From assembly GCA_032209605.1 (NCBI GenBank), contig JASFXZ010000076.1, positions 496,001-560,000 on the forward strand: a stretch of DNA of 64,000 bases, in the 5' to 3' direction. The position numbers were made by a program, and so were the translations under genes. Every line of letters starts with the position of its first letter. The first letter of the stretch is position 1. The DNA is from Mactromeris polynyma. Its lineage: Eukaryota > Mollusca > Bivalvia > Venerida > Mactridae. The notes beneath the pieces were generated by a model. That model was not told where the DNA came from and made no database searches. It was given only the letters and a program-made list of their open reading frames with translations. Of this stretch, positions 44,101-54,639 are shown in pieces.

Positions 44101-47100
44101 ATAACATATGACTGAATCAATGATATAACGTCTGACTGAATCAATGATATAACGTATGACTGAATCAATGATATAACGTATGACTGAATCAATGATATAA
44201 TGTATGACTGAATCAATGATATAACGCTTGACTGAATCAATGATCTAATGTCTGACTGAATCCATGATATAACGTCTGACTGAATCAATGATATAACGTA
44301 TGACTGAATCAATGATATAACGTATGACTGAATCAATGATATAATGTATGACTGAATCAATGATATAACGCTTGACTGAATCAATGATATAACGTCTGAC
44401 TAAATCAATAATATAACGTCTGACTAAATCAATAATATAACGTATGACTGAATTAATGATATAACGTTTTTCTGAATCAATGATATAACGTCTGACTAAA
44501 TCAATTATATAACGTATGACTGAATTAATGATATAACGTCTGACTGAATTAATGATATAACGTATGACTGAATCAATGATATAACGTTTGACTGAATAAA
44601 TGATATAACGTCTGACTGAATTAATGCTATAATGTTTGACTGAATTAATGATTTAATGTCTGACTGAATTAATGCTATAATGTATGACTGAATCAATGAT
44701 ATAACATATGACTGAATCAATGATATAATGTCTGACTGAATCAATGATATAATGTCTGACTGAATTACTGATATAATGTCTGACTGAATCAATGATATAA
44801 CATATGACTGAATAAATGATATAATGTCTGACTGAATCATGGCTATAACATTTGACTGAATCAATGATATAATGTCTGACTGAATTAATGATATAACATT
44901 TGACTGAATCAATAATATAACGTATGACTGAATCAATGATATAACGTTTGACTGAATCAATGATATAACGTATGATTGAATTAATGATATAATATATGAC
45001 TGAATCAATGATATAATGTCTGACTGAATCAATGATATAACGTCTGACTGAACCAATGATATAACGTATGACTGAATCAATGATATAACGCTTGACTGAA
45101 TCAATGATATAACGTCTGACTAAATCAATAATATAACGTATGACTGAATCAATGATATAACGTTTGACTGAATCAATGATATAACGTCTGACTAAATCAA
45201 TTATATAACGTATGACTGAATCAATGTTATAATGTCTGACTGAATTAATGATATAACATCTGACTGAATCAATGATATAATGTCTGACTGAATCAATGGT
45301 ATAGTGTATGACTGAATTAATGATATAATGCCTGACTGAATAAATGATATAACGTCTGACTGAATCAATGATATAATGTCTGACTGAATTAATGATATAT
45401 TGTATGACTGAATCAATGATATAATGTATGACTGAATCAATGATATAATGTCTGACTGAATCAATGGTATAGTGTATGACTGAATTAATGATATAATGCC
45501 TGACTGAATAAATGATATAACGTCTGACTGAATAAATGATATAACGTCTGACTGAATCAATGATATAACGTCTGACTGAATCAATGATTGACCAAATAAT
45601 AATTTTACTGATTTAATTAATTCCTTTTACTTTGCCATAATTATTCATTTGCTGATTATTATTTTTCAGGTAAATACAGTGGCGGGCATCTTGGCAGAGA
45701 TAAGACCTATCATAAAATTAATGATAACTACTTCTGGAAGGGTATGAAGGAAGAGATAAAGAATTTTATCCAAGATTGTGACGTATGTTCCCGTGTAAAT
45801 ATTGCACCCCCAAAGTCAGCACCACCACTGAACTCAATACCAGTCCCCAGTAAAGTTTGGAGCCTGATAGGCATAGATATCATAGGACCACTTGAGACAA
45901 CCCATAAAGGAAATAAATATATAGTAGCAGCTACTGATCATTTCTCAAAGTTTGCTATAGCTGAAGCTATCCCCCAAAAAAGTGCTGAATATGTGGCCAA
46001 ATTCCTTATAGATGCTATATGTACTTTTGGACCTATGGACTCTATCATATCTGACCAGGGTAAAGAATTCACAAATAAAGTCCTGGATGAAATTACCACT
46101 GAATTAAATATAGACCATAGAATTTCTTCATCGTATCATCCGCAAACAAACGGCCAAAGGGAAAGGGACAATAGAACCTTAAAGGAGATGTTGCAGAAAG
46201 TAACCCATAAATCTGGACAGGACTGGGATTTACACATTCAATCTTGCCTGTTTGCGTACAGAACCAGCAAACATGCATCCACAAAATTCACTCCTTTTAA
46301 GATAATGTTTGGAAGAGAGGCAAAGCTGGTAAATCAACAAGACAGATGCCATATTCAACATAACCTCACACGTGAAATGTTAGAGACCTACACTCAAAGC
46401 AGAGAAACTGTCCTAGATTCTGTATCGAAAAATATCAAATGTGCCCAAAAGAGACAAAAAAAGTATTATGATGAACGAAATAGCTCACACAAGACCATAG
46501 CCCCAGAAACTCGTGTACTTATAAAAAATGCAAGTAAGATAAGAAGATTTGGGAGCAAGCTTGCACCAAGATGGGTAGGACCATACCTTGTAGTTGAAGC
46601 TTTGACAAAAGGTCGTCTGAGACTTAAGAACATAGAATCTGGAAAAGTTCTATCCAATGTTTACCATTCAAGTAATGTAAAGGTATATACAGCAATGTCA
46701 AGTGAGTCTAAACCAAAATGTCCTGTGAAGCTAAATGCCCAAAAGAAATCCCTGAAGAAACTTAAGAGTGTCAAAAAACAGCAAAACCCCAAAAGGAAAC
46801 AGCCATCAGTGTGCACAAAATTCTCCCCTTTGACAGCTGCTGACAACCAGAAACTGTGTAAATTATTAGATATTCCATTTGTTGTGCAACCAAAATTTGG
46901 ACCTGCAGGGATTGCACATGAGCCAGAAATTGTGAAACACATCAACGGTGATGGAAACTGCTTTTTTAGAGCAGTGTCCTACGCAGTGTCTGGAACTGAA
47001 AACAGCCATAAGAAATGTAGAAATGAAGTTGTAAAACATATGTGTGCTGATACTGTATCAAAAAAGCTTTCAGGGTATGTTAATCAGAACATAACTGACT

Positions 47101-47339
47101 ACATTAAGACCAGTAAAATGAATGACAATGCTGTTTGGGCAACAGATGCCGAGATTATGGGAGCTGCTTCATTGTTCAACACTGACATTTATGTGTATGC
47201 TGCAAGTGGAAAACGAAATGGTTCAAAAAACTATGCATGGCTGAGATATCCTGCAGGATTTTCTTTGGAAAAAACAAGCCGAAAGGGACTCTACCTGAAA
47301 AATGTACATGAACATTTTGAAGTTGTTTTAGGATGTTAA
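41171..47339 (+). CDS. Ginger1 transposase: integrase-like DDE domain plus C-terminal OTU protease, 639 aa
   Basis: Two exons, 41171-41420 and 45670-47339, joined at a split Gly codon by a 4.25-kb GT-AG intron. Exon 1 holds the YPYY-like N-terminal segment (YDELLYFLSTKNYSKR). An H2C2 zinc finger follows (MHAG across the junction, GGHLG, CDVC). The DDE catalytic residues are Asp153 (GIDIIGP), Asp212 (SDQGKEF) and Glu248 (NGQRERDNRTL), with 35 residues between the second Asp and Glu. A GPY motif (WVGPYLVVEA, 387-389) follows, then a Lys-rich linker. The OTU domain has GDGNCFFRA (Asp511, Cys514) and a terminal His632 in EHFEVV. The frame is unbroken and all catalytic residues are present. It should cut and insert its own DNA at CCGG; the OTU part would act as a deubiquitinase-type cysteine protease, role unknown. 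Confidence 0.92.
42310..45590. repeat. 24-bp minisatellite filling the transposase intron, about 137 copies
   Basis: The unit is TGACTGAATCAATGATATAA plus four variable bases (such as CGTC). Variants TCAA/TTAA/TAAA and CGT/TGT/CAT alternate. A marked block (AACGTTTTTCTGAATC between CTAAATCAATAATAT and CTAAATCAATTATAT) recurs at about 42673, 43537 and 44425, with a degenerate version at 45121. The steps are 864, 888 and 696 bp, all multiples of 24, so there is higher-order structure. Because 24 is a multiple of 3, the minus strand reads as long IQSDVISL repeats; these are not genes. Confidence 0.95.
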
Positions 47340-48469
47340 ATGTGAAAAAGTTTAAACCCTATATGTGAATTTTAGTTCATAGAAATGTATCTTTTGGCGG
47401 ACTATGTATATAACGGTAAAAGTTAAACTAAGACTAATTTGGTCTTTATTTATCTACCAACCAATGGACAAAAACTATCTATAAAGACTTAGTGTTAGTG
47501 CCTTGCAAAGTAGTGCATATTAGGACACATAATATTTCCAGGTCATTTAAAAATGGCCTTATAGTCCTTTGTTCATTGTCTTTCAACTACTGTGCTTTTT
47601 CTCTGTAATCCTTTTGTAGTATTTATTATTGTTGATATAGCTTGTGATGGTGGTAATTATAAGTTTTATTAAGACTCCTCACATTATCAAGCCTGGTTAT
47701 TTTTGTAATGCGCATTTTGTTTGTTTTTATCTATGTTGCTGTGAATTAGTGTTTTCTTTTGATGTATAAATCCTTCAAACTAGTTTCGTATAGCTATATA
47801 AATATACTTTCTAGTTTGTGTCAGTTATATATACATAAAAACATGTACATGTATATACATATACCAGGGCTGGTATTCACTGATCACCACTATTTCGACT
47901 TTGGTGAACATTTGTGCTGCACAATATCCTCAGTAAATAAAGACTAAACCATGCACGAAACCAAAACATAATGGTCATAATGTTAATGTTCAATTTAGAT
48001 ACAAAAAACAAAGTTTTCCTGAAGGTGCTTTGTGAACACTAGATTGTTAAAATTGTGGGCACTACAATTGTTTTAGAGTGAAAGACTTTCAATGCATGTT
48101 TACAGTGTGTGTTGTTATTTGAATGAAGGTAGAAACTTTCCCAATGTCTTCAATTTTGTGGAGGAACCAATTTGCAAAATGTAACCAATTTTGAATCATC
48201 ACAAGTAAGGCCCAACTAACACACATGTGTGTTAATATTCAGACAATTTTCAGTTTTCAGTTTAACCAATAACACATGGAAAATTCATCAAGGACAATTA
48301 ATTCTGTATATGATTTATAAGTTATTTCAAATTATCTTTTTAAAATAATACATGTATCTTAAATAAGTAACTCAATTCATACTAAGTATGTCATTCATTA
48401 TTGAAACATAGAAAATATATATATTTTTCAGTTTATGGTTGTTTCTCTTATATTTATTTGATAGTTCGC
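47340..48469 (+). other. Ginger1 3' region after the transposase stop
   Basis: AT-rich. AATAAA at 47936-47941 is a likely poly(A) signal for the transposase mRNA. No other ORF of merit. Confidence 0.5.
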
Positions 48470-48475
48470 CAAGGC

Positions 48476-50150
48476 GAAAGAACTGACTAGTTGATTTCTT
48501 CCCACCTCATATGCATGAACTACAAGTCAGGGGGGAAAGAACTGACTAGTTGATTTCTCCCCCCCCCCCCCCCTCAAATACATGAACTACAAGTTCGGGG
48601 GATAGAACTGACTAGTTGATTTCTTCCATCCTCATATACATGAACTACAAGTCAGGGGGGGAAAGAACTGACAAGTTGATTTCTTCCCCCCCTTCATATA
48701 CATGAACTACAAGTCGGGGGGATAGAACTGACTAGTTGATTTCTTCCCCCTCCAATACATGATTTACAAGTCAGGGGGGGAAAGAACTGACTAGTTGATT
48801 TCTTCCCCCTTCATATACATGAACTACAAGTCAGGGGGGAAAGAACTGACTAGTTGATTTCTTCCCCCCTCATATGCATGAACTCCAAGCCAGGGGGAAA
48901 GAACTGACTAGTTGATTTCTTCCCCCATCATAAACATGAATTACAAGTCAGGGGGGAAAGAACTGACTAGTTGATTTCTTCCCCCACTTATAAATGAACT
49001 ACAAGTCGGGGGGGGGGAAGAACTGACAAGTCGATTTCTTCCCCCCTCATTTACATGAACTACAAGTCGGGGGGATAGAACTGACTAGTTGATTTCTTCC
49101 CCCTCCAATACATGATTTACAAGTCAGGGGGGGGGAAAGAACTGACAAGTTGATTTCTTTCCCCTTCATATACATGAACTACAAGTCAGGGGGGAAAGAA
49201 CTGACTAGTTGATTTCTTCCCCCTCCAATACATGAACTACAAGTGGAGGGGTAGAAAGAACTGACTAGTTGATTTCGTCCCCCATCATAAACATGAATTA
49301 CAAGTCAGGGGGGAAAGAACTGACTAGTTTATTTCTTCCCCCATCATAAACATGAATTACAAGTCAGGGGGGAAAGAACTGACTAGTTGATTTCTTCCCC
49401 CCTCCAATACATGAACTACAAGTCAGGGGGATAGAACTGACTAGTTGATTTCTTCCCCCTGCAATACATGATTTACAAGTCAGGGGGGGAAAGAACTGAC
49501 TAGTTGATTTCTTCCCCCCTCATATACATGAACTACAAGTCAGGGGGGAAAGAACTGACTAGTTGATTTCTTCCCCCCTAAAATACAAGAACTACAAGTC
49601 AGGGGGAAAAGAATTGACTAGTTGATTTCTTCCCCCCTCATATACATGAACTACAAGTTGGGGGGGGGAAAGAACTGACTAGTTGATTTCTTCCCCCCTC
49701 ATATACATGAACTACAAGTCAGGGGGGAAAGAACTGACTAGTTGATTTCTTCCCCCATCATAAACATGAATTACAAGTCAGGGGGGAAAGAACTGACTAG
49801 TTGATTTCTTTCCCCTTCATATACATGAACAACAAGTCAGGGGGGAAAGAACTGGCTAGTTGATTTCTTCCCCCCTCATATACATGAACTACAAGTCGGG
49901 GGGGGGAAAGAACTGACTAGTTGATTTCTTCCCCCCTCATATACATGAACTACAAGTTGGGGGGGGGGAAAGAACTGACTACTTGATTTCTTCCCCCCTC
50001 ATATACATGAACTACAAGTCAGGGGGAAAAGAACTGACTAGTTGATTTCTTCCCCCCTCATATACATGAACTACATGTCGGGGGGAAAGAACTGACTAGT
50101 TGATTTCTTCCCCCCTCCAATACATGAACTACAAGTCAGGGGGAAAGAAC
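48476..50150 (-). repeat. Right-arm minisatellite, about 58-59-bp unit, about 29 copies
   Basis: Units contain G-run, AAAGAACTGACTAGTTGATT, TCTT, C-run and the linker CATATACATGAACTACAAGT. The reverse complement has the left-arm order (AAGAAATCAACTAGTCAGTT, linker starting ACTTGT). The two arrays are therefore inverted arms that have diverged in linker sequence. Confidence 0.95.
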
Positions 50151-50202
50151 TGACTAGATTTTTTTTCCTAACCACAAAACATTAAATATAAGGGCAGAAA
50201 AA

Positions 50203-50454
50203 ATTGACAAGGGGGGAAAAAATTGACTAGTCAATTTTTTCCCCCATCACAAAACTTGAATTATTAGGGGGGAAAAAACTGACTAGGGGGGGAAAAAACT
50301 GACTAGTCAGATTTTTCCCCGGGGAAAAAATTGACTAGTCAGTTTCTTCCCCGGGGAAAAACCTGACTAGTCAATTTTTTCCCCGGGGAAGAAACTGACT
50401 AGTCAATTTTTTCCCCGGGGAAAAATCTGACTGGGGAAAAAACTGACCGTTACA
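50203..50454 (-). repeat. Ginger1 right terminal inverted repeat
   Basis: Modules of CCCCGGGGAAAAAA and TTGACTAGTCAG, ending GGGGAAAAAACTGACCGTTACA. Inverted relative to 37211-37420. Confidence 0.85.
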
Positions 50455-50458
50455 CCGG
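50455..50458. repeat. Target-site duplication, right
   Basis: CCGG directly after GTTACA, matching 37207-37210. Confidence 0.9.
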
Positions 50459-50745
50459 CACTCCACCAGGTGTTCTTTTTTCCATCATAAATTTTCATCA
50501 TTATAAGTCTTGAACCAAGCAATCCACCAACTGAGTTTGCCAGGTGTTCTTATTTTCATCATAAAAAGGCTTGAACCCAGCACTGATTTGCATATCAAAA
50601 TGGCTGAATTGAACACTGGCACTCCACTTACTGAGCTGACCAGGTGTTCTAATTTTCATCATAATAAGGCTCGAGTCCGGCACTCCACCAAGCTAACCAG
50701 GTGTTCTTTTTCATCATAAATTTTCATCATAATAAGGCTTGAACA
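50459..50745 (+). repeat. Degenerate tandem repeat next to the Ginger right end
   Basis: Four imperfect units share CCAGGTGTTCT, TTTTCATCATAA and AAGGCTTGAACC, spaced about 60-80 bp, one carrying an insertion. Class unknown. Confidence 0.65.
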
Positions 50746-51260
50746 AATAACTACAGGCAACTAAACTACCTCATGTTTAGAAATCCTACGTTCCATTCCA
50801 CAGAGTTCCTGTAACTGTTGTGTACTCTGAGACAAACATTCAGCAATCAAAATAGAAACGCAAAATTACGTCTAAAATACTTTTAATTACAGTATAAAAC
50901 TACGATATATAATTTCAAAAATATTTCTATAGAAAGAAAATCAGAAGATATTGCATCATCAACAAGAATATGCCCATAATATACATGTACATGTATAAAA
51001 ATGCTATAATGACAATATTTTACAAATATGGTAGTGAGTTTTTGGACACAACATAATGAGTATTGCTAGGATCAAATTCCAATTAAATATTTTCCCCATG
51101 CCCCCCCCCCCCCAACAGTCCCATAACACATAAGTTATAACTCGTAACTTAAACCTACAACACAAAAAGCAATGAAATCGAAACAACAAGGCAAAATTTA
51201 CATTGTTCTGATCTGTTACTGCCATTTTTTAACATTTTGTAAATCTTGCTTAAAATCCTC

Positions 51261-51608
51261 AGGCCTAAAAAATGTTTGTTTTAGGTTTCATGCCCACAAA
51301 TAGAGTAGACAGGTCGGATTTTTTTTTTTCAAACGAAGCAAATTAAACATAGATTTAAATGAATATATGGTAATAGACAAACCCCCTATCCCTTTCCCTA
51401 ACATGGATAATGCTTAATTAGGGTGAATATAACGCTCAATAGCTGGATTACTCGTAAAGCGTCGAATAACTGGGCAGAAATAAGAACCTAAAATAAAATT
51501 AACACAAAGAAATTTTACCAAAAAGAAAAAAAACACGCGGAAAAATGTTCTAGGGTCGGGGCAAAAAAATAGAGTAGGTCGGGAATCCTGAAACAAATAG
51601 ATTTTTTT
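51261..51608. mobile_element. Non-autonomous DNA element, copy 1 (second copy 57546-57930)
   Basis: Starts CCTAAAAAATGTTTGTTTTAGG and ends CCTGAAACAAATAGATTTTTT; the ends are approximately inverted. The interior (GAAGCAAATTAAACATAGA, AATAACTGGGCAGAAATA, TGTTCTAGGGTCGGG) matches 57546-57930 in the same orientation. Confidence 0.75.
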
Positions 51609-51861
51609 ACGTCTTTCTTGAAATTATAGACATGAAAATATACAATTTCCACTTATACACCATGAAATAATTCAAGTAAAACAGTCACTATCCACTAGAG
51701 GACTGTTTAACAAGGTGCTGACAACCGATCAACGTTACGCTATTTTGCCACATTACGCTATTTTGCCACATTTTCAGACTGTATCCATTCTCCTGTATTT
51801 TACTGCCATAAAATCAGTATTTGTAAGCGTGTATCAAATATCGCCAAAAAAATCATGTCTA

Positions 51862-52050
51862 CAGTCAAACCTGTCTGTAAAGACCACCCATGGGGACAGC
51901 AAAATGTGGTCTTTGTTTACAGGTGGTCTCTATTAACAGATTAAATATCATTGATAATGGTCTGATGGGAGATAAAATTGGTGGTCTTTGCAGACAGGTT
52001 TTGCAATAGTGGTCTTTGTTCGCAGGTGGTCTTTAACACAGGTTTGACTA
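51862..52050. mobile_element. MITE of the CAGTCAAACC type
   Basis: CAGTCAAACCTGTCTGTAAAG at the left is inverted at the right as CACAGGTTTGACT. Inner repeats of GGTGGTCTTTG and GACCACC. TA next to the left end suggests a Tc1/mariner-type MITE related in style to the CAGTAAAACC family. Confidence 0.75.
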
Positions 52051-53165
52051 TATACCGACATCAATTATATCAATGAAAGCCACAGCAGATAGTGTCTTTA
52101 ATTAATGTACATGTGATATACAAAACGTATTAAAATACTGGCTGAAATATTTCAATAAATAAAATTAAAAATCCCTACATAAAAACATAGTAGTATCAAC
52201 TGTTAGCAAGATTTTAATAAAATGAGGAGACACTGTCATCAGATATGTGAACAATACTGGACGGCGATTTCACGAAAATACTAAAGTATGAAGCCAGTAA
52301 CTGCCTTAAGTATATTTATCAATTGTCTCAGCATGTACAGTCGAAAGGTTTGTAAGTATTGACTTCCACGCGAGGTACTATTTCTGTTAATATAAAAAAA
52401 ATCCTCCTTGTTTACAGGCAAATGAGTTATAGATAAAAAATAAACTTGAGTAAATTCAAATTTTTTTATCAGTCGGATATTTATCAATACATGACTTATA
52501 AAGGAGAAATGTAGTCAAGTGGTGCTCCCTTAAATAAATTTATACTATAAATTTCTAGTATCGAAACATACTCGGTACGTTTAAGAAAAAATCACTTGAT
52601 AGCCAATTGAACTTAATTAGAGTTTGTTGCTAAGTTAAGTAAAAACTTAAGTATTTTTGTGAAATGGAGTCTGGTGAGACATGACACTCGATCAATACCT
52701 GCCAAGTAAATATGATTCAATAAAAATCAGAATTGAGCAAACGAAAGAACACAACATGCCAGAAGTGAGACATGATGTAAATTCGATTATAAATTCACTA
52801 GCACTAGACTTAAACAACAATTCATGTCTTAATTATTTTATAACAACATATTAGAACTATATTTTGTACACACATTTCATATTTTTCAGCTTACTCAGCA
52901 AGTTGCATAGATTATTTAATCACAAAGAGTATACTGGTCATAATAAAATAATTGCTAGATTATTTTCGACAAAAAGTAATGCACCATATGTTTATACCAG
53001 CACCATTGCCGTTTATCACAATGTTACTAAAGCTAAAGAATAAAAAAGATAAAAATAGGCAACAAGACGTACACAACGTATTCAATAGCAATGGCACCAA
53101 TATTAATTCGTCTTTTCAAAATTCAAGTACTTTTCAACGAGCATTTGGCTGTCACAAATTCAATT

Positions 53166-53402
53166 TTTTTTTTCCGTTTTATCGGGTTTAACGCCGTTTC
53201 TCAACGATATTTCAGTTATATACGGCGGCCGGTTCACCTAACCAGTTTTTCCTGGACTGAATTCTTACCAGTACTAACTTACCCTTCCACAAGGAGCCGT
53301 CAACTTCTCATGTGGAGGAAAATCGACATTTTTGTCAAATTTTCATGGAAGGGTATGACCTGCCGCGACCAGGAATCGAACCCGGATCGCCGGGTTACAA
53401 GT
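53166..53402 (-). mobile_element. tRNA-headed SINE, minus orientation, 5' truncated
   Basis: On the minus strand: B-box region GGGTTCGATTCCTGG, then TCCACATGAGAAGTTGAC, AACTGGTTAGGTGAACCGG, CCGTATATAACTGAAATATC and GGCGTTAAACCCGATAAA. The tRNA A-box half is missing. Confidence 0.75.
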
Positions 53403-54639
53403 CACAAATTTAAGTAACTGTCAATGATTCTATAAACAGAGATATAAGAAGACCATGATAACCCTGTATCGCTCCGAGTACCTGACAATGTTTGTAGCTT
53501 TACCTGTATCTCAGTCATAATGCCTAACATTCTTATCATATTTTATCTAGATCAGGTAGTTTTTTTATGACCTGATGACCTAGATTTGTACCCCAATCTT
53601 AACCAGGCCCTGATCTCCTAAAGCATCTCAAACAGAAATCTCAGCTCAATATTGAGATTTTCCTCAAATCAGAGCGAGAGTTTGAGACAAATCTCATTTT
53701 GAATCTCTTGAAACTTTCTGAGAAAAAACTCATCTTTATTTCGATTTGTGATACCGATTTTGAGTACAGTCTCAGATGAAAAATCTCAACAAAGATGAGA
53801 TTTTTTGGGATGCGGGTCCAGCTTTGAAGTTGATCTGGATTTCATAAATAAAAACATTCTAGCCAAGTTTCATTAGTGTTGACAAGTTTTAGTGTAATTT
53901 GACCTAGTGGCTTAGCACCACTATAACCCAGGATCAAATTTGTCCAAAATTTATTGAGGCCAACATTCTGACAAAGTTTGATTAAGATTGGGCCGATATC
54001 TTGACCATTATAGAGTTAACAAGCCAATCGTTGACCATGGATGGTCAGACGACGGACATGCGGTGATCACAATGTACATAAAATAAAAGTCTGAGTAAAA
54101 TGCTCATATTGAGTATCTTTTCATAATGTCTTCAACAGTCTAAAATATAATGTCGAGGGTTTAGAGCAAGACAATTGTAACTCAGGTAAAGTAGATACAA
54201 TAGTTTCGCACAAACACTCAAATAAAACACAACGAAAGCATAACAAACAAAAAAATTCACTTAACAAAATCATAACAGAGGGTAAAGTAGTTTGAGATTC
54301 ATATCTTATAGACAAAATGAGATTCATAAAAGTTCTCTACCTAACTAAAGAATTAAAGTTTGAATGACACATTATCATTGAACAAAATTGAATCATAGTG
54401 CTAGAGGAGCGCAAGACTCCTAATCTGATGGTTGTGAAATTTCGAGTCCCGCTGAGCAGGAATTGATAACAAACTTCACAACCCCTAAATATGGCGCGAG
54501 TACTCGTTAGTAAAAACGGAGTAGCAGATGGAAGACAACATCGAAACTACGGGTCCTTCCGATAGAGCACAAAATCCCTAGTGTTCGAAAATTTATCCTG
54601 AAGTGGGAGGGAGAATAAGAAAAATAAGGGGACACTAGG

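Larger units (their letters stand above)
37211..50454 (+). mobile_element. Complete 13.2-kb Ginger1-type DNA transposon
   Basis: The termini TGTAAC (37211) and GTTACA (ending 50454) are flanked by CCGG on both sides (37207-37210, 50455-50458). Both ends carry long inverted repeats of CAGTTTTTTCCCC / GGGGAAAAAACTG character with GACTAGTC cores. Inside is one two-exon gene with an integrase-like transposase plus an OTU domain (41171-47339). CCGG-type target duplication, TGT..ACA ends, long TIRs, gypsy-integrase-like transposase with GPY motif and C-terminal OTU protease are the published signature of Ginger1 cut-and-paste elements (established knowledge). No reverse transcriptase, RNase H, gag or LTR was seen, so it is not a gypsy retrotransposon. 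It lies downstream of the last ATP13A1 exon seen, same orientation. Confidence 0.93.
50746..54639. other. Between Ginger and the Smoothened stop codon; no ATP13A1 exon seen
   Basis: Contains two non-autonomous elements (51261-51608, 51862-52050) and a SINE (53166-53402). The part nearest 54640 is presumably Smo 3'UTR. I looked for the missing ATP13A1 exons on the plus strand and recognised none. Confidence 0.45.

Noticed and set aside
42303..45584. Five long minus-strand ORFs (up to 255 aa) of IQSDVISL repeats
   Set aside because: They arise because the 24-bp satellite has a period divisible by 3 and no stop in one frame. They lie in the transposase intron with no start context or domain.
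45744..47339. Integrase as part of a gypsy/Ty3 LTR retrotransposon
   Set aside because: No reverse transcriptase, RNase H, protease, gag or LTRs. The gene has an intron and an OTU tail, and CCGG TSDs with long inverted repeats fit Ginger1.
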